NCBI GenBank assembly: GCA_910583615.1 | Contig: CAJTXP010000055.1 | Span: forward strand, 1-24,637 | Length of the DNA stretch: 24,637 nucleotides | Direction: 5' to 3' | Source of the DNA: an uncultured Lachnospiraceae bacterium | GTDB lineage: Bacteria; Bacillota; Clostridia; Lachnospirales; Lachnospiraceae | In this document: piece by piece, positions 14,298-22,840 of the stretch | How the letters are laid out: the number at the start of each line of letters is the position of its first letter | Position numbering within the stretch: position 1 is the stretch's first letter | Position numbers and translations under genes: made by a program | The notes under the pieces: model-generated | Seen by the model: the letters and a program-made list of their open reading frames with translations, nothing else | Database searches by the model: none | What the model was told of the DNA's origin: nothing

Positions 14298-15149
14298 TTA
14301 TGATTTCTGAACAATGGAAAGCTGTGTGGAATCCAGAAATTCCTGTATCAGACGTTTCGTGCGCTCCGGAGACGCATAGGGCCTGCAGAACGAAAAATCC
14401 TGCGATAATTCATCAATGTCTTCCATGGCGTGTTTCACCTCCATCATTGTTTCGATGGAAATTTCCGAAGCGGTCATATAATCAAGCTGCAACGGATTGA
14501 GCCGGCGGCTCTGTATGGCATAATTCACCCGGTCTTTGCATCTGCATCTGCCGCCGCCGTATTCTCCGCAGTACTGCCCCAGAAAATCCGCCATCTTTCT
14601 GCGGACCCGGGAAAGCCGCTGCCGGTACGCTTCCGGCGTCATCTCCAGAATCTCCCCCGCCATACAGCTGTCCAGCTGAAACATCGTGCCCAGTATGAAA
14701 ATGCATCTGCTCTCCACATCAAGACACTGCAGCATCACATTGGTGCAGGACATTTTCAGTTCCTCGGCCAGAAGATGCCTGTCTACACTCTGGGTCAGAT
14801 CCGGCACATCCTCTGTCTTTCCGTTTTCAATATCATCTCCATAAAATTCAAAACTAAGCGGACGGCTGGCAAACATATGTTTTTTATAATTTTTCAGATG
14901 ATTCACCCCAATGCGGAACACCCAGGTGGTAAATGAGCTGTCGCCTCTGAAAGAAGACAGGTGCGTAATCATTTTCAATAAAATATCCTGGGCGGCGTCC
15001 TCCGCATCCGCAAAGGTGCCGAGCATCCGCAGCGACAGATTAAATACCATATCCTGCATCTGTGCCACAAGGGTTTCCAGGGCTTTCTTATCCCCTGCAA
15101 CAGCCTGATCAACCAGAATCTGTAATTCTTCCTTCGTTTTTCTCTTCAT
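14298..15149 (-). CDS. ECF-type RNA polymerase sigma factor with C-terminal extension
   Basis: The 283 residues include region 2 (about 25-95; GTFADAEDAAQDILLKMITHLSSFRGDSSFTTWVFRI, with the DAEDAAQD helix) and region 4 (about 135-190; MTPEAYRQRLSRVRRKM). An extension of about 90 residues follows, with Cys in YCGEYGGGRCRCKDRV (about 192-207) that could bind metal or sense redox. Typical ECF factors end near residue 190, so the extension may replace a separate anti-sigma factor. No anti-sigma gene is adjacent. AGGAGGTAAAAACTG precedes the ATG. Its target promoters are unknown. Confidence 0.88.
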   Translation of the reverse strand: MKRKTKEELQILVDQAVAGDKKALETLVAQMQDMVFNLSLRMLGTFADAEDAAQDILLKMITHLSSFRGDSSFTTWVFRIGVNHLKNYKKHMFASRPLSFEFYGDDIENGKTEDVPDLTQSVDRHLLAEELKMSCTNVMLQCLDVESRCIFILGTMFQLDSCMAGEILEMTPEAYRQRLSRVRRKMADFLGQYCGEYGGGRCRCKDRVNYAIQSRRLNPLQLDYMTASEISIETMMEVKHAMEDIDELSQDFSFCRPYASPERTKRLIQEFLDSTQLSIVQKS

Positions 15150-15326
15150 CAGTTTTTACCTCCTGCTGTATTAGACAACCCTTCGCCGACTGTGTGACAG
15201 AAAATTTTTCTTTTTTATGAGATGCCAACCATTCTTTCAGACGATCTGTACCGTTCTAAAACTACAGTAACTGAAAAGCACCCTGAATATGGATCCTCTG
15301 CGGCCTTTGCAGCGGCTCAATCCCGT
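15150..15326. other. Intergenic region upstream of the sigma factor gene
   Basis: Nothing coding is supported here. It separates the sigma factor gene from the DUF1801 remnant. Together with 15438-15634 this region holds only the remnant, a promoter-like site and an inverted repeat (ACGACGGC at 15575-15582 with GCCGTCGT at 15595-15602) lacking a U-tract. Confidence 0.4.
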
Positions 15327-15437
15327 TTACTGATGCAAACTGCTTTCAGCGTTTGCCGGCTGCGCCACAATATATTCATCCATCGTTTCCGGCGCTTTCC
15401 CGCAGTAATGGCTCTGCTTCTGCCTCCCCCGCTTCAT
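15327..15437 (-). pseudogene. Remnant of a DUF1801 (iron-chaperone-like) protein gene
   Basis: A 36-codon frame contains GKAPETMDEYIVAQPANAE, which resembles the N-terminus of DUF1801/YdhG-type proteins (TxDEYIxxxP). It then stops. Full proteins are about 110-140 residues, so only the first part survives. No sequence for the remainder is seen downstream. Confidence 0.45.
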
Positions 15438-15496
15438 AATGCAGGGACTCATACTCTGCTGTCAAGTGCCTGCACCTCATCCAATCCGTTTCACCC

Positions 15497-15526
15497 AGTA
15501 TACCAGAAAACCGCCAGCATTAACAA
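15497..15526 (-). promoter_or_regulatory. Extended -10 promoter candidate
   Basis: TTGTTA (15526-15521), an 18-base spacer and TGGTATACT (extended -10, with TATACT at 15502-15497) read toward the DUF1801 remnant about 60 bases downstream. It fits as that gene's former promoter. Confidence 0.5.
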
Positions 15527-15634
15527 GGAGAGAATGTCCTCGTCAAAAAGGACGCGTGAAAAGACCTCTGCTGAACGACGGCTTTTTTTCTTTTGCCGTC
15601 GTGCGGCAGATTTAATTATGAATATCTACTTGTA

Positions 15635-16680
15635 TTAAATATTGTCCTTTATGGCTCTTGAACGCAGCACGACAAAAATAATCAGCTGTAAAATAACTAC
15701 CAATCCGCAAACTCCCCCGACTAACTCCATTGTTTTTCCAATGTAGATAACGCCAGATACAAGCATAATTCGATATGTTGTAAAAGCCCCGGTAAGGCAG
15801 CCAAGAACAGTAGGGATAAAATATACAAATAACATCTGCTTTGTAATCAGCCTCTTGATTTTTCCCTTTGTCATTCCTGATTTTTGCAGGTTGTCATATA
15901 CAATAGCGTCGTCCCATATCGTACTGATTATTTTTAATCCAATTACCATAATAGAAGATATAAACGCGACAAGAGCGATAAAAAGCAATAACATCAGATA
16001 GGTTGCAAAGGCTTCAAACTGTATGGTTGCGCTGCCTGGTTTTGACAGCGGATATAACGCCCATACGCGGGCTATTCTTGTTTCGTTGCCCTCATAAGCC
16101 AGATATTCTGCGCTGCTCCCGGTTTTCTCAAAGGTCGCGCTGTTGTGCCAGTTTGTAAAAATCTCGCCTTGATTATTCTCAATCACTGTTCTTAAAATAT
16201 TTTCCTGAAAATTCAAAGTGCTTTCCCAATCCTTTACATTCAAAAGGTAAGACGCGGCTTTGTATTCATTCCCGAGATTAGCAGAGATATTGTTATAATC
16301 CTCTGTATTCAAAATTAGGAATGAAGAAAAGAAAGAACGGGAATTAAACAGGCTGTCAGAACAGATAGGCTCATTTTGGGATAGCTGAAATTCTTCTTTT
16401 GTTGTTGGATTGAAAATGAGGCTTCCGTTTCCACAAAAGGCGTTTAATTTATAATCCATGGTGCTGTCATAGTAAAATGTGTATGTTCCCTTTGGAACAC
16501 TGATATTCATGGCAGAAACGGTATTGAAATCATCTGCACTCATAACCACGCGGGAACCCCAGTCCGTAGCTCCGTCTTTATATGTGTTTTGAACGCCAAG
16601 TAAAAGGCAGTCGATACGGGCAATTTTTGTAATTACTGTATCGCTCTTGGCGGCTAACATGAGAATTTGCAGTTCTGTTA
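15635..16680 (-). pseudogene. FtsX-type (BceB-like) ABC permease, C-terminal fragment
   Basis: About 348 codons encode a large extracytoplasmic region (GTYTFYYDSTMDYKLNAF..) followed by the C-terminal FtsX membrane domain: helices near FATYLMLLLFIALVAFISSIMVIGLKI, the cytoplasmic coupling stretch NLQKSGMTKGKIKRLITKQ, then two more helices ending in LRSRAIKDNI. BceB-like exporters for antimicrobial peptides or lipid II-linked signals are about 650 residues, so the first membrane half is missing. The frame starts inside the protein, right at the junction with the serine recombinase tail, with no ribosome site. Codon usage and AT content differ from the flanks, which suggests an accessory origin. 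Confidence 0.8.
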
Positions 16681-16863
16681 TTAGCCTTTGCAAAGTATCA
16701 AAGCATCGAAACGCTCACCCGTGAAATCCTCACGGACTTGGTAGACCATATCAAGATTTACGAAAACGGCAATATCAGCGTTCATTTCAAGTTCGCGGAC
16801 GAGTTCCGCCGGATTGCCGAGTACATTGAAATCAATACCACCGATACCGCCGAGGCGGGCTGA
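16681..16863 (+). pseudogene. C-terminal tail of a large serine recombinase (TnpX/TndX-like)
   Basis: The plus frame LAFAKYQSIETLTREILTDL.. then VDHIKIYENGNISVHFKFADEF matches the C-terminal DUF4368-type end of transposon serine recombinases, which normally finish near the element terminus. Only about 60 codons remain of roughly 550. It abuts the truncated permease head to head, so an integrative element once sat here and most of it was lost. Confidence 0.7.
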
Positions 16864-17184
16864 TACCCGCCAACGCATAAAACCCTTTTGACAGTGCGTT
16901 TTCCTAATAGGAGTTAATCATACGGATTGTGAGCGCAACGGCAAAGGAAATAGCGGAAATCGAAACAGAGGGCAGATAAGATGTGTCCGTCACAATTCCG
17001 GATGACCGCAACAGTTTTGAGTTGCTGAAAGGGAAACTGTTGCGGCTTGAATTAAAATGCAAAATCAACTAACTTCGGAAAGATTCAAAGTCCTTTACAA
17101 AACGTCACTGGTGAAACGACCAAAACCTGTTTTTCACAGCCTGCTTTCCCCGTATTATACCTGAGCGATCTGAATTTTTCGCCC
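16864..17184 (+). other. Mobile-element remnant downstream of the recombinase tail
   Basis: A good AGGAGT ribosome site (about 16908) is followed by ATACGGATTGTGAGC where ATG would be expected. The frame reads RIVSATAKEIAEIETEGR, TAA, then DVSVTIPDDRNSFELLKGK..IN and stop at 17072. This looks like a small element gene with a mutated start and an internal stop. I do not recognise the family. An AACGCA/TGCGTT repeat lies at 16872-16900. Confidence 0.4.
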
Positions 17185-18063
17185 CTATAACTTCTGCCAA
17201 AGCAGCATACTGTCCTGAAATTCAGCCGATACTTTCCCGGTATCTTTCAGCCACGAAAGGTAAGACCGCACCGTGCTGCCAACCAACACATACTGCTCAA
17301 AGTTCATAGAAAGCCCATAGCCTTTGAACACTTCCTGCAAAATCCGCTCAAAACACATTGGTTCTTCACAGATTGATAAAATCCTCTCTGCAATGCTCTG
17401 CACCTTATCCCTGTTGTAACGGACAAGTTCCTTCACATCAGCAGAGGCTTCCGCATGGGCGGGAACGAACATGGCCGCCTCCATCTGCTCCACCCCGTCC
17501 AGCGTTTCCAGATAAGCACCCACGTCATAGATGAAGGAAACCGCATATTTGTCCAGCGTCTCCCTGCTGCTGATGCAGTCCGCAAGGAACACCACATTGT
17601 CCGGCATACGGAACCCCACCATATCAAAGAAATGCCCCGGCAACGGTATCACCTCTATCTCCTTCGGGAAACCTTCATCGGAAAAATCCGTCAAATCACT
17701 CTCCTGCGCCATCAGGAACTTATGCCGCAAATCCTTACACGGATAACCGCCGTAAAGGAAAGACGGCTCGAGCACCGGGTATTTTGTAAAAGCCGCCTCT
17801 ATGCCGCTCGAATAAACCCTGCATCCCGTCTGCCCCTGCAGGTATCTGTTCCCGCCGATATGATCTGCATTGGAGTGGGTATTTAGAATCGCCGCCAGAT
17901 GCCAGCCGTTCTCATCCAGTATCTTCCTGACCTTCCGCCCCGCATCCTTATCATTTCCGCTGTCAATCAGATAGACATTCGCACTGTCCGCCACATAGAC
18001 ACCTATCTTTGCCGGGCAGTTTATGTAATAACATTTCTCACTGACCTGTACCAATTCATACAT
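17185..18063 (-). CDS. Metallo-beta-lactamase fold hydrolase
   Basis: The 292-residue protein has the MBL core: VYLIDSGND, the zinc motif THSNADH (62-68; the Ser-Asn-Ala variant of HxHxDH has Thr-His-Ser-Asn-Ala-Asp-His), PGHFFD with His144, FLADC with Asp162 and VPAHAE near 202-207. A C-terminal helical domain with TVRSYLSWLKDTGKV resembles a winged-helix end. In the first motif the usual first His is replaced by Thr62, while His63, Asp67 and His68 remain. Similar family members are widespread hydrolases of unknown substrate. It appears intact among broken neighbours. The start is supported by CAAGGAGGAAACGAACA upstream. Confidence 0.88.
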   Translation of the reverse strand: MYELVQVSEKCYYINCPAKIGVYVADSANVYLIDSGNDKDAGRKVRKILDENGWHLAAILNTHSNADHIGGNRYLQGQTGCRVYSSGIEAAFTKYPVLEPSFLYGGYPCKDLRHKFLMAQESDLTDFSDEGFPKEIEVIPLPGHFFDMVGFRMPDNVVFLADCISSRETLDKYAVSFIYDVGAYLETLDGVEQMEAAMFVPAHAEASADVKELVRYNRDKVQSIAERILSICEEPMCFERILQEVFKGYGLSMNFEQYVLVGSTVRSYLSWLKDTGKVSAEFQDSMLLWQKL

Positions 18064-18357
18064 TGTTCGTTTCCTCCTTGTTCTGCTGCTTCCTATTACT
18101 TCGGCAGAAAACCACTCCTGTTAAAGTAAAAGCATCCACTGAATTATACCATAAAAATTTTATATTTTTCACTCGATGGAACGAAACGACTATTTTTCAA
18201 GAATAAAAGGCATAAAATTTCCAAAGGTGAACAATTGAACGTATTGCCAAATCTGCCGTTTCCGCCCTGCCCTATGAATTCCGGCTGATGCAGGCAGGTT
18301 TGCGTCCAAAAAGCAGATCCCCAGCACCAGCGATAAATACACCAAAAAGGAAGCCTT
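18064..18357. other. Decayed sequence between MBL gene and TetR remnant
   Basis: Plus-strand frames carry pieces such as LERIAKSAVSALPYEFRLMQAG and STSDKYTKKEA in different frames, so an older gene has accumulated frameshifts. I cannot assign a family. No intact gene or RNA is seen. Confidence 0.4.
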
Positions 18358-18724
18358 TCCCTGGCCAGGGATAAGATCATAGAATATTACAGGAAACATG
18401 ATCTGGTTCTGGTCATAGGCGACTTCCACTATGCCCCGGAGGGGAAACGGATGCAGATTGCCGATGCCTTTTTTTCACTTCTCAAAAAGAAAGACTATGA
18501 TGCCATTACTGTATCGGAAATTGCGAAAAAAGCTGATCTTTCCCGACTATATCTCTGCTGTGAATGAATTGCCTGCTAAAAAAAGAAAGTATTTAGCAGT
18601 AGCTATCGTGGGGTTTGTGAACGAACATCTGGAGTTCTTTCGCTGTTTGAAAAGAAATCATTTAGACTATATGATTATTGATTTCTTTGACAATCATCTG
18701 TTGAACGGGCGTGACCGCATATAG
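18358..18724 (+). pseudogene. TetR family regulator, broken
   Basis: The first frame has RMQIADAFFSLLKKKDYDAI and TVSEIAKKADLSR, a clear TetR helix-turn-helix, but it shifts at LSR and stops at 18567. The second frame (from about 18551) continues NELPAKKRKYLAVAIVGFVNEHLEFFRCL...DFFDNHLL, the middle of the sensor domain, and stops at 18724. The recognition-helix end (TFYRHF-type) and some 30 residues are missing between the two parts. A non-functional remnant. Confidence 0.65.
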
Positions 18725-18761
18725 GAACATCCATTTTCTGGAAATGAGGAAATTTTATCCA

Positions 18762-19982
18762 TCACTCCGGATTCCTCCGACATATAAAAATCAAAATCAC
18801 AATTTCCACAGCCAGTAAAACCAACAGGACATACAGCAGTACCGGCCAGGCCGAGGCAGCTCCTGCAAGCAGCAGCATTATCACTGGAACCACATATTTC
18901 CGGGGGTGGTGCCACAGGTCGCTTTCAATCTTCCAGCCATGAATCGGATAAAACCATTCCAGCAACACAGACAAAACCGCACTCTGCAAGGCAAAGAAAA
19001 CAGCCCCGGCAATCATTAAGACAGTAACACCGCTGTTTTGTATCTGCCAACTACAGAGGAATATCGCATCTGTAGCCATATTACAAGAGAAGATAAACAG
19101 GCAGTATGGGATGCAAAAGCACTGTTTTTGTCCGGGCAGGAAACGGACTGCCTGCTCCAGGTCACAGTCACAGGACAGCAGGATACAGATTGGCGTATTC
19201 AGGGATAAAACTGCAAAGCCTACCGGGACAACGGACAGCCCGGTCATGTCTCTTAAGAAATACGGCATTACAAGGGCTACGCACCACATCACCGCAGTAT
19301 TGACCAGATAATTCTTGTGGCAGCTCAGATACCGGAAAAAGTACCGCCATAAGGAAGCTTTCTTCCTCTGCCGGATAGTATGACTTTTCTTACTTTCACA
19401 CTGATAAAAAGCGTATCCGTCTGCCTTCCACAAAATCAGAATAGCAATGAAACTATTCGCAAGCAGTAACAAGTCAAGCAAAAGCCCGCTGCTTAAAAAC
19501 AGAATGGCAGACAGTATGGCAGCGGCCCAAAGCCCGCCCACATACCAATATTTTCTCTGGGAATAGGCTGCAGCAGCCATAAGGACCGCATGAAGCATGC
19601 TGATGACCATTCCTATCATCTCTATGGGCTTCCATGCAGAAACAGCCAGCAGGACCGCCAAAAGCAGCCCTGTCTTTGTAAGAACCGTATAGCCTCCCAG
19701 CGCCGCCACATAGGAGAATACAAATTCCCGGTGATGCTGCGGCAGCATCAGCATATGTTTCAGCTCCACAGCGTTATCTTTTGAAGAAAGGGCCTGCCAC
19801 ATCACGCCTGCAGTAAAGGCGTTTATCATCAGGATTCGTACAGATGCCGCAATCTGCACCTGAAAGCCCGCGATATACAGCCCCCAAAATATGATCAAAT
19901 CCATCAAAAGTGTCCGGGAGAGCCGTTCATATTTTGCCCCAAACAGTTTTTTGGCAAAGGCTTTACCTGTCATTTTCATCAT
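18762..19982 (-). CDS. ABC transporter permease (multi-helix exporter type)
   Basis: The 406 residues are very hydrophobic, with about ten to twelve predicted helices and a basic loop SKKSHTIRQRKKASLWRYFFRYLSCHKNYL near the middle. It resembles ABC-2-like permeases paired with bacteriocin/lantibiotic-resistance type ATPases, but I see no diagnostic motif. The start overlaps the ATPase gene by 20 bases, so translation is coupled. Substrate unknown. Confidence 0.75.
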   Translation of the reverse strand: MMKMTGKAFAKKLFGAKYERLSRTLLMDLIIFWGLYIAGFQVQIAASVRILMINAFTAGVMWQALSSKDNAVELKHMLMLPQHHREFVFSYVAALGGYTVLTKTGLLLAVLLAVSAWKPIEMIGMVISMLHAVLMAAAAYSQRKYWYVGGLWAAAILSAILFLSSGLLLDLLLLANSFIAILILWKADGYAFYQCESKKSHTIRQRKKASLWRYFFRYLSCHKNYLVNTAVMWCVALVMPYFLRDMTGLSVVPVGFAVLSLNTPICILLSCDCDLEQAVRFLPGQKQCFCIPYCLFIFSCNMATDAIFLCSWQIQNSGVTVLMIAGAVFFALQSAVLSVLLEWFYPIHGWKIESDLWHHPRKYVVPVIMLLLAGAASAWPVLLYVLLVLLAVEIVILIFICRRNPE

Positions 19983-20670
19983 GCAGCGCCTCCCGGATAT
20001 CCGAGGCGCCTACCTGCCCGCCTTCAAAAATCTGCCGGATCTTACCGTCCTCCAGGACAAATACCCTGTCAGAAGTCAGCGTAATGCTCTCCAGGATATG
20101 GGAAGAAGACAGAACAGTCCCATACTCCTTATAGCCCAAAATCTGCTGGTACAGATATTCCGTGCTCTGGAAATCCAGGCCATTGACCGGCTCGTCCAGA
20201 AGGAGCAGCCTGGGTTTCAATGCAAAAGCCGTGATCAGAAATACTTTTTTCCGGTTCCCGGTTGACAGCTCCCTTAACAGGGTATCTGTATATTCTTCAA
20301 AATGAAAGCCCTGTACCAGCTCCGACACATCCGGAACCTCTTTCCCATAGGCGGCGCATACATAGGCCAGGTATTCCCGGAAAGTAAAATACGAAAAAGA
20401 ATTGTCCTCGGCAAACACCGTATAGCGGCAGAGCTTAAAATCCTCTCCCCTGAAATCCACAGGGGAACCGCAAAAGCAGATACTGTCTGAATGAAAAGTT
20501 GGAAGCAGGCCGGAAAGAACCTTCAAGAATGTGGTCTTCCCGGCTCCGTTCAGCCCGATCAAACCTGCCACTTCATGCTCTTCCAGCGAAAAAGAAAAAC
20601 CCGAAAGTATCATTTTCTCTTCACTGTACCACGCACTCAAGTTTTGAACAGTCAGGAGCGTTTCTCCCAT
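19963..20670 (-). CDS. ABC transporter ATP-binding protein
   Basis: From the chosen start (MGETLL) the protein has 235 residues with Walker A GLNGAGKTT, signature LSTGNRKKV (a variant of LSGGQ), Walker B LLLLDEPVNGLD and switch His in SSSHILES. It powers the permease encoded next. The frame extends 22 codons upstream, but GGGGGGAGG directly before 20670 and the absence of conserved residues favour the later start. The upstream gene stops one base before, typical of an operon. Confidence 0.92.
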   Translation of the reverse strand: MGETLLTVQNLSAWYSEEKMILSGFSFSLEEHEVAGLIGLNGAGKTTFLKVLSGLLPTFHSDSICFCGSPVDFRGEDFKLCRYTVFAEDNSFSYFTFREYLAYVCAAYGKEVPDVSELVQGFHFEEYTDTLLRELSTGNRKKVFLITAFALKPRLLLLDEPVNGLDFQSTEYLYQQILGYKEYGTVLSSSHILESITLTSDRVFVLEDGKIRQIFEGGQVGASDIREALHDENDR

Positions 20671-20671
20671 T

Positions 20672-20848
20672 TTACCTCCCCCCTTCGCCGCCCTTTTCTT
20701 TTTTCCATGCCGCATATGCGGAGTAGAGGAATACACCTGCCAATATCAGATAAAGCCCCATCATCGGGAAATTACCGGATACCCCGCATACAATGGCTGC
20801 AACCAGCCAAATCAGGCCAATGATTCCGCGAATATAAATATGACGCAT
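20672..20848 (-). CDS. Small two-helix membrane protein of the ABC operon
   Basis: The 58-residue product starts MRHIYIRG and contains two hydrophobic segments (IIGLIWLVAAIVCGVSG and MMGLYLILAGVFLYSAYAAW) and a charged tail KKEKGGEGGR. An AAGGAGGTAGAGATA ribosome site supports the start at 20848 rather than 20866. Small membrane proteins of this sort often accompany Firmicutes ABC exporters. A specific role is not known. Confidence 0.75.
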   Translation of the reverse strand: MRHIYIRGIIGLIWLVAAIVCGVSGNFPMMGLYLILAGVFLYSAYAAWKKEKGGEGGR

Positions 20849-20972
20849 TATCTCTACCTCCTTCATCTACCTTTTTCTTTCTCCATGTATCCAATTATTA
20901 TAAATCAAAGTGCGCGGCAACCAGATTGGCCAGGCAGCTTGCAACTCTGCCGTATCCGTTGTACCAGTATGG

Positions 20973-21488
20973 CTATTCCGACAGAGCGATTCTGTAAATA
21001 TCCGCCTGTTCTCCATCAATTTCAAAGCTGCGCTCATAGACTCCTCCATTCCGGATGATTGTTTTAACCGAAGGTTCATTCTTCGTTTCCACAGAAAGAT
21101 ACAGTTCGTTCATCCCCGCCTTCTTTGCAACCTCCAATAACTGCCGCAGCATTTCCGTAGCGAAGCCTTTTCTTCTTTCTGACGGACGGACGCTGTAACC
21201 GCAATGGCCGAGATCCTTCAGGAAGTCGTTCAGCGTATGCCTGAAATCAATGATTCCCACAATTCTGTCATCATCGACAGCAAAGAATGTGTCCGTTATA
21301 ACCCAATTCGGATTAACAGTCTCTTCTTTCGTGTTTGCATCTGTGGATCTGCACCATTCTGTGTAATCATCCGTTTTATCAAATAATTCACTTCCGTTGA
21401 TGACAAATTCTCCATGTTCAAAAAATTCCTGTCTGAACTCTATGGCCTGTTCTTTCATCGCTTCTGTTGGTCTGACTAATTGAATCAT
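20973..21488 (-). CDS. GNAT family N-acetyltransferase
   Basis: The 171 residues carry the GNAT fold: DTFFAVDDDRIVGIIDFRHTLN, the acetyl-CoA loop YSVRPSERRKGFATEMLRQLLEVAK (motif A, about 98-121) and LSVETKNEPSVKTIIRNGG. Related proteins acetylate small amines. It starts three bases after the stop of the YoaP-like gene, so the two are co-transcribed. AAAGGAGTG precedes the ATG. The substrate is unknown. Confidence 0.9.
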   Translation of the reverse strand: MIQLVRPTEAMKEQAIEFRQEFFEHGEFVINGSELFDKTDDYTEWCRSTDANTKEETVNPNWVITDTFFAVDDDRIVGIIDFRHTLNDFLKDLGHCGYSVRPSERRKGFATEMLRQLLEVAKKAGMNELYLSVETKNEPSVKTIIRNGGVYERSFEIDGEQADIYRIALSE

Positions 21489-21491
21489 TTT

Positions 21492-22247
21492 TCACACTCC
21501 TTTATCTGCTAAGATTTTATCAAATTTCTTCTCCGACAGGATTTCATGGGTCACGAGCTGCCCGTCATAGAAAAGGGAAAAGGTGGTAAAGGGCGAAGGG
21601 GCATTCTGCGCATCCTCTCTGGTCTGGATATGTACGGACTGGAACACTGCGTTCCTGGCCTTTGCCATTTCCTCCAGTATCGGTACATACTTTGCCGTAA
21701 AAGGGCATTGATTTGTGTAATACAGCACAAATCCCTCCGGCATATCTTCCTGCCTGCCCACGCTGTCCCGGAAGCGGGGAAGCGGTGCGCCCTCTCCAAA
21801 GGGCAGGACCATCAGTTCAAAATAAGGCTCTGCCGTATCCGCTGTCTGAAAGCCTTTATAGCCCATATATTTCGGGTCAGAGAGGAATCCCATCTTTTTC
21901 CTGGAGGACAGGATCACAAGCCCCTTTTTTCCTTTCTCTTTACTGTCCTTGATGCACGTTTCCAGCAGCAGGTTCGAGTATCCATGCCCCTTGAACTGCC
22001 CGGATACCCACAGGCAGTCAATGTACATATAGCCCTCCGCCTCGATGGGCGCCCAGGCGTATTCTGCAGGGATATACTCAATGAAGCACTTTCCCCGGAC
22101 ATTGCCTTTTAGGAATACAAGCCCCTCGTCCAGCCTGTCTTTCAGCCAGTTCTTTTTGGACATGACCTGAATATCCTTGTTATTGGAGATCGCACAGCAG
22201 ATGTGCTCCTTTTCGATATTTTCGTGTGTCAGTTTTACAAGTTCCAT
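21492..22247 (-). CDS. GNAT acetyltransferase with YoaP-like C-terminal domain
   Basis: The 251-residue protein joins an N-terminal GNAT domain (about 1-150; YIDCLWVSGQFKGHGYSNLLLETCI, with the acetyl-CoA loop) to a YoaP-type C-terminal domain (about 165-251) with YYTNQCPFTAKYVPILEEMA, a thioredoxin-like stretch with a single CPFT cysteine. YoaP family proteins are common in Firmicutes and their substrate is not established. The start is supported by GGGAGG ahead of it. Confidence 0.88.
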   Translation of the reverse strand: MELVKLTHENIEKEHICCAISNNKDIQVMSKKNWLKDRLDEGLVFLKGNVRGKCFIEYIPAEYAWAPIEAEGYMYIDCLWVSGQFKGHGYSNLLLETCIKDSKEKGKKGLVILSSRKKMGFLSDPKYMGYKGFQTADTAEPYFELMVLPFGEGAPLPRFRDSVGRQEDMPEGFVLYYTNQCPFTAKYVPILEEMAKARNAVFQSVHIQTREDAQNAPSPFTTFSLFYDGQLVTHEILSEKKFDKILADKGV

Positions 22248-22497
22248 ATTCTATTGCCTCCCTGTCCTTCGATCTGCATTTCGGTATCATGTTGACCCGG
22301 AAAGGCACTGTGTCAACTTCTGATTCCAAGCGTTCCGGAGCGCACACAATTATAGTATATTAAAAGAATCGGCCCAGTCACTGTGCATATTCCTTTGCTG
22401 CCTTTGGATCATTCTGCTTCTTCTCTCGCTGTAGCTGCCAACTTATTCCTATTGCACATATTTTTTCTGCCCCTGACTTTTAAGAAAACGAAGGCAA
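22248..22497. other. Intergenic region with promoter-like elements
   Basis: The minus strand contains TTGACA near 22316 and a TATAAT in an AT-rich segment near 22350, but neither pairs with a good partner hexamer at the right distance. No coding frame is supported. A promoter for the YoaP-like gene must lie here. Confidence 0.35.
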
Positions 22498-22704
22498 TCA
22501 GTTAACCTTATGAAAAAGTACCGTCTGCTCTTTCATGGATATTTTCCCGACCTGCCAGCCATAATCTGCAAGCTCTTTCTTATATTTCAGGAAAGAGTGG
22601 TCAATCGGTATCCCCGCAATCTCCTGAATCTCTTCAAAGGTCAAATGAAATGATTCCTTTCCGCTTTTCTGAACATATTCCCATAATGCGCTGTATTTAC
22701 TCAT
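22498..22704 (-). CDS. Small DUF7662-like protein
   Basis: The 68-residue product (MSKYSALWEYVQKSGKESFH..) has LTFEEIQEIAGIPI, the pattern seen in small DUF7662-type proteins (LW.YL...LTF.EIE.I.G..LP). It looks like a compact winged-helix-like domain, of unknown role. The start at 22704 is chosen for its GAGGGGAGAAAGGCA ribosome site; the frame is open 18 codons further upstream. Confidence 0.65.
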   Translation of the reverse strand: MSKYSALWEYVQKSGKESFHLTFEEIQEIAGIPIDHSFLKYKKELADYGWQVGKISMKEQTVLFHKVN

Positions 22705-22840
22705 TGCCTTTCTCCCCTCTTTTTCATAAAAACACAAATGACAGTATTGATGATGCATAACAACACAAAAAGACCCGTAAAGTTAATTCCGATAGCCCTG
22801 TCTAATTTCCAGTCTCAATTTACCAAATCTGATAACATCA

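Noticed and set aside
15575..15602. ACGACGGC/GCCGTCGT hairpin as a terminator
   Set aside because: The T-rich tract is in the loop, and no U-tract follows the stem on either strand.
15222..15638. Plus-strand 138-codon frame as a gene
   Set aside because: No ribosome site, low-complexity composition and overlap with the minus-strand DUF1801 remnant and promoter; no family resemblance.
20867..21079. Minus-strand 70-codon frame between the GNAT and ABC genes
   Set aside because: It overlaps the end of the acetyltransferase gene in another frame and has no family or ribosome-site support.
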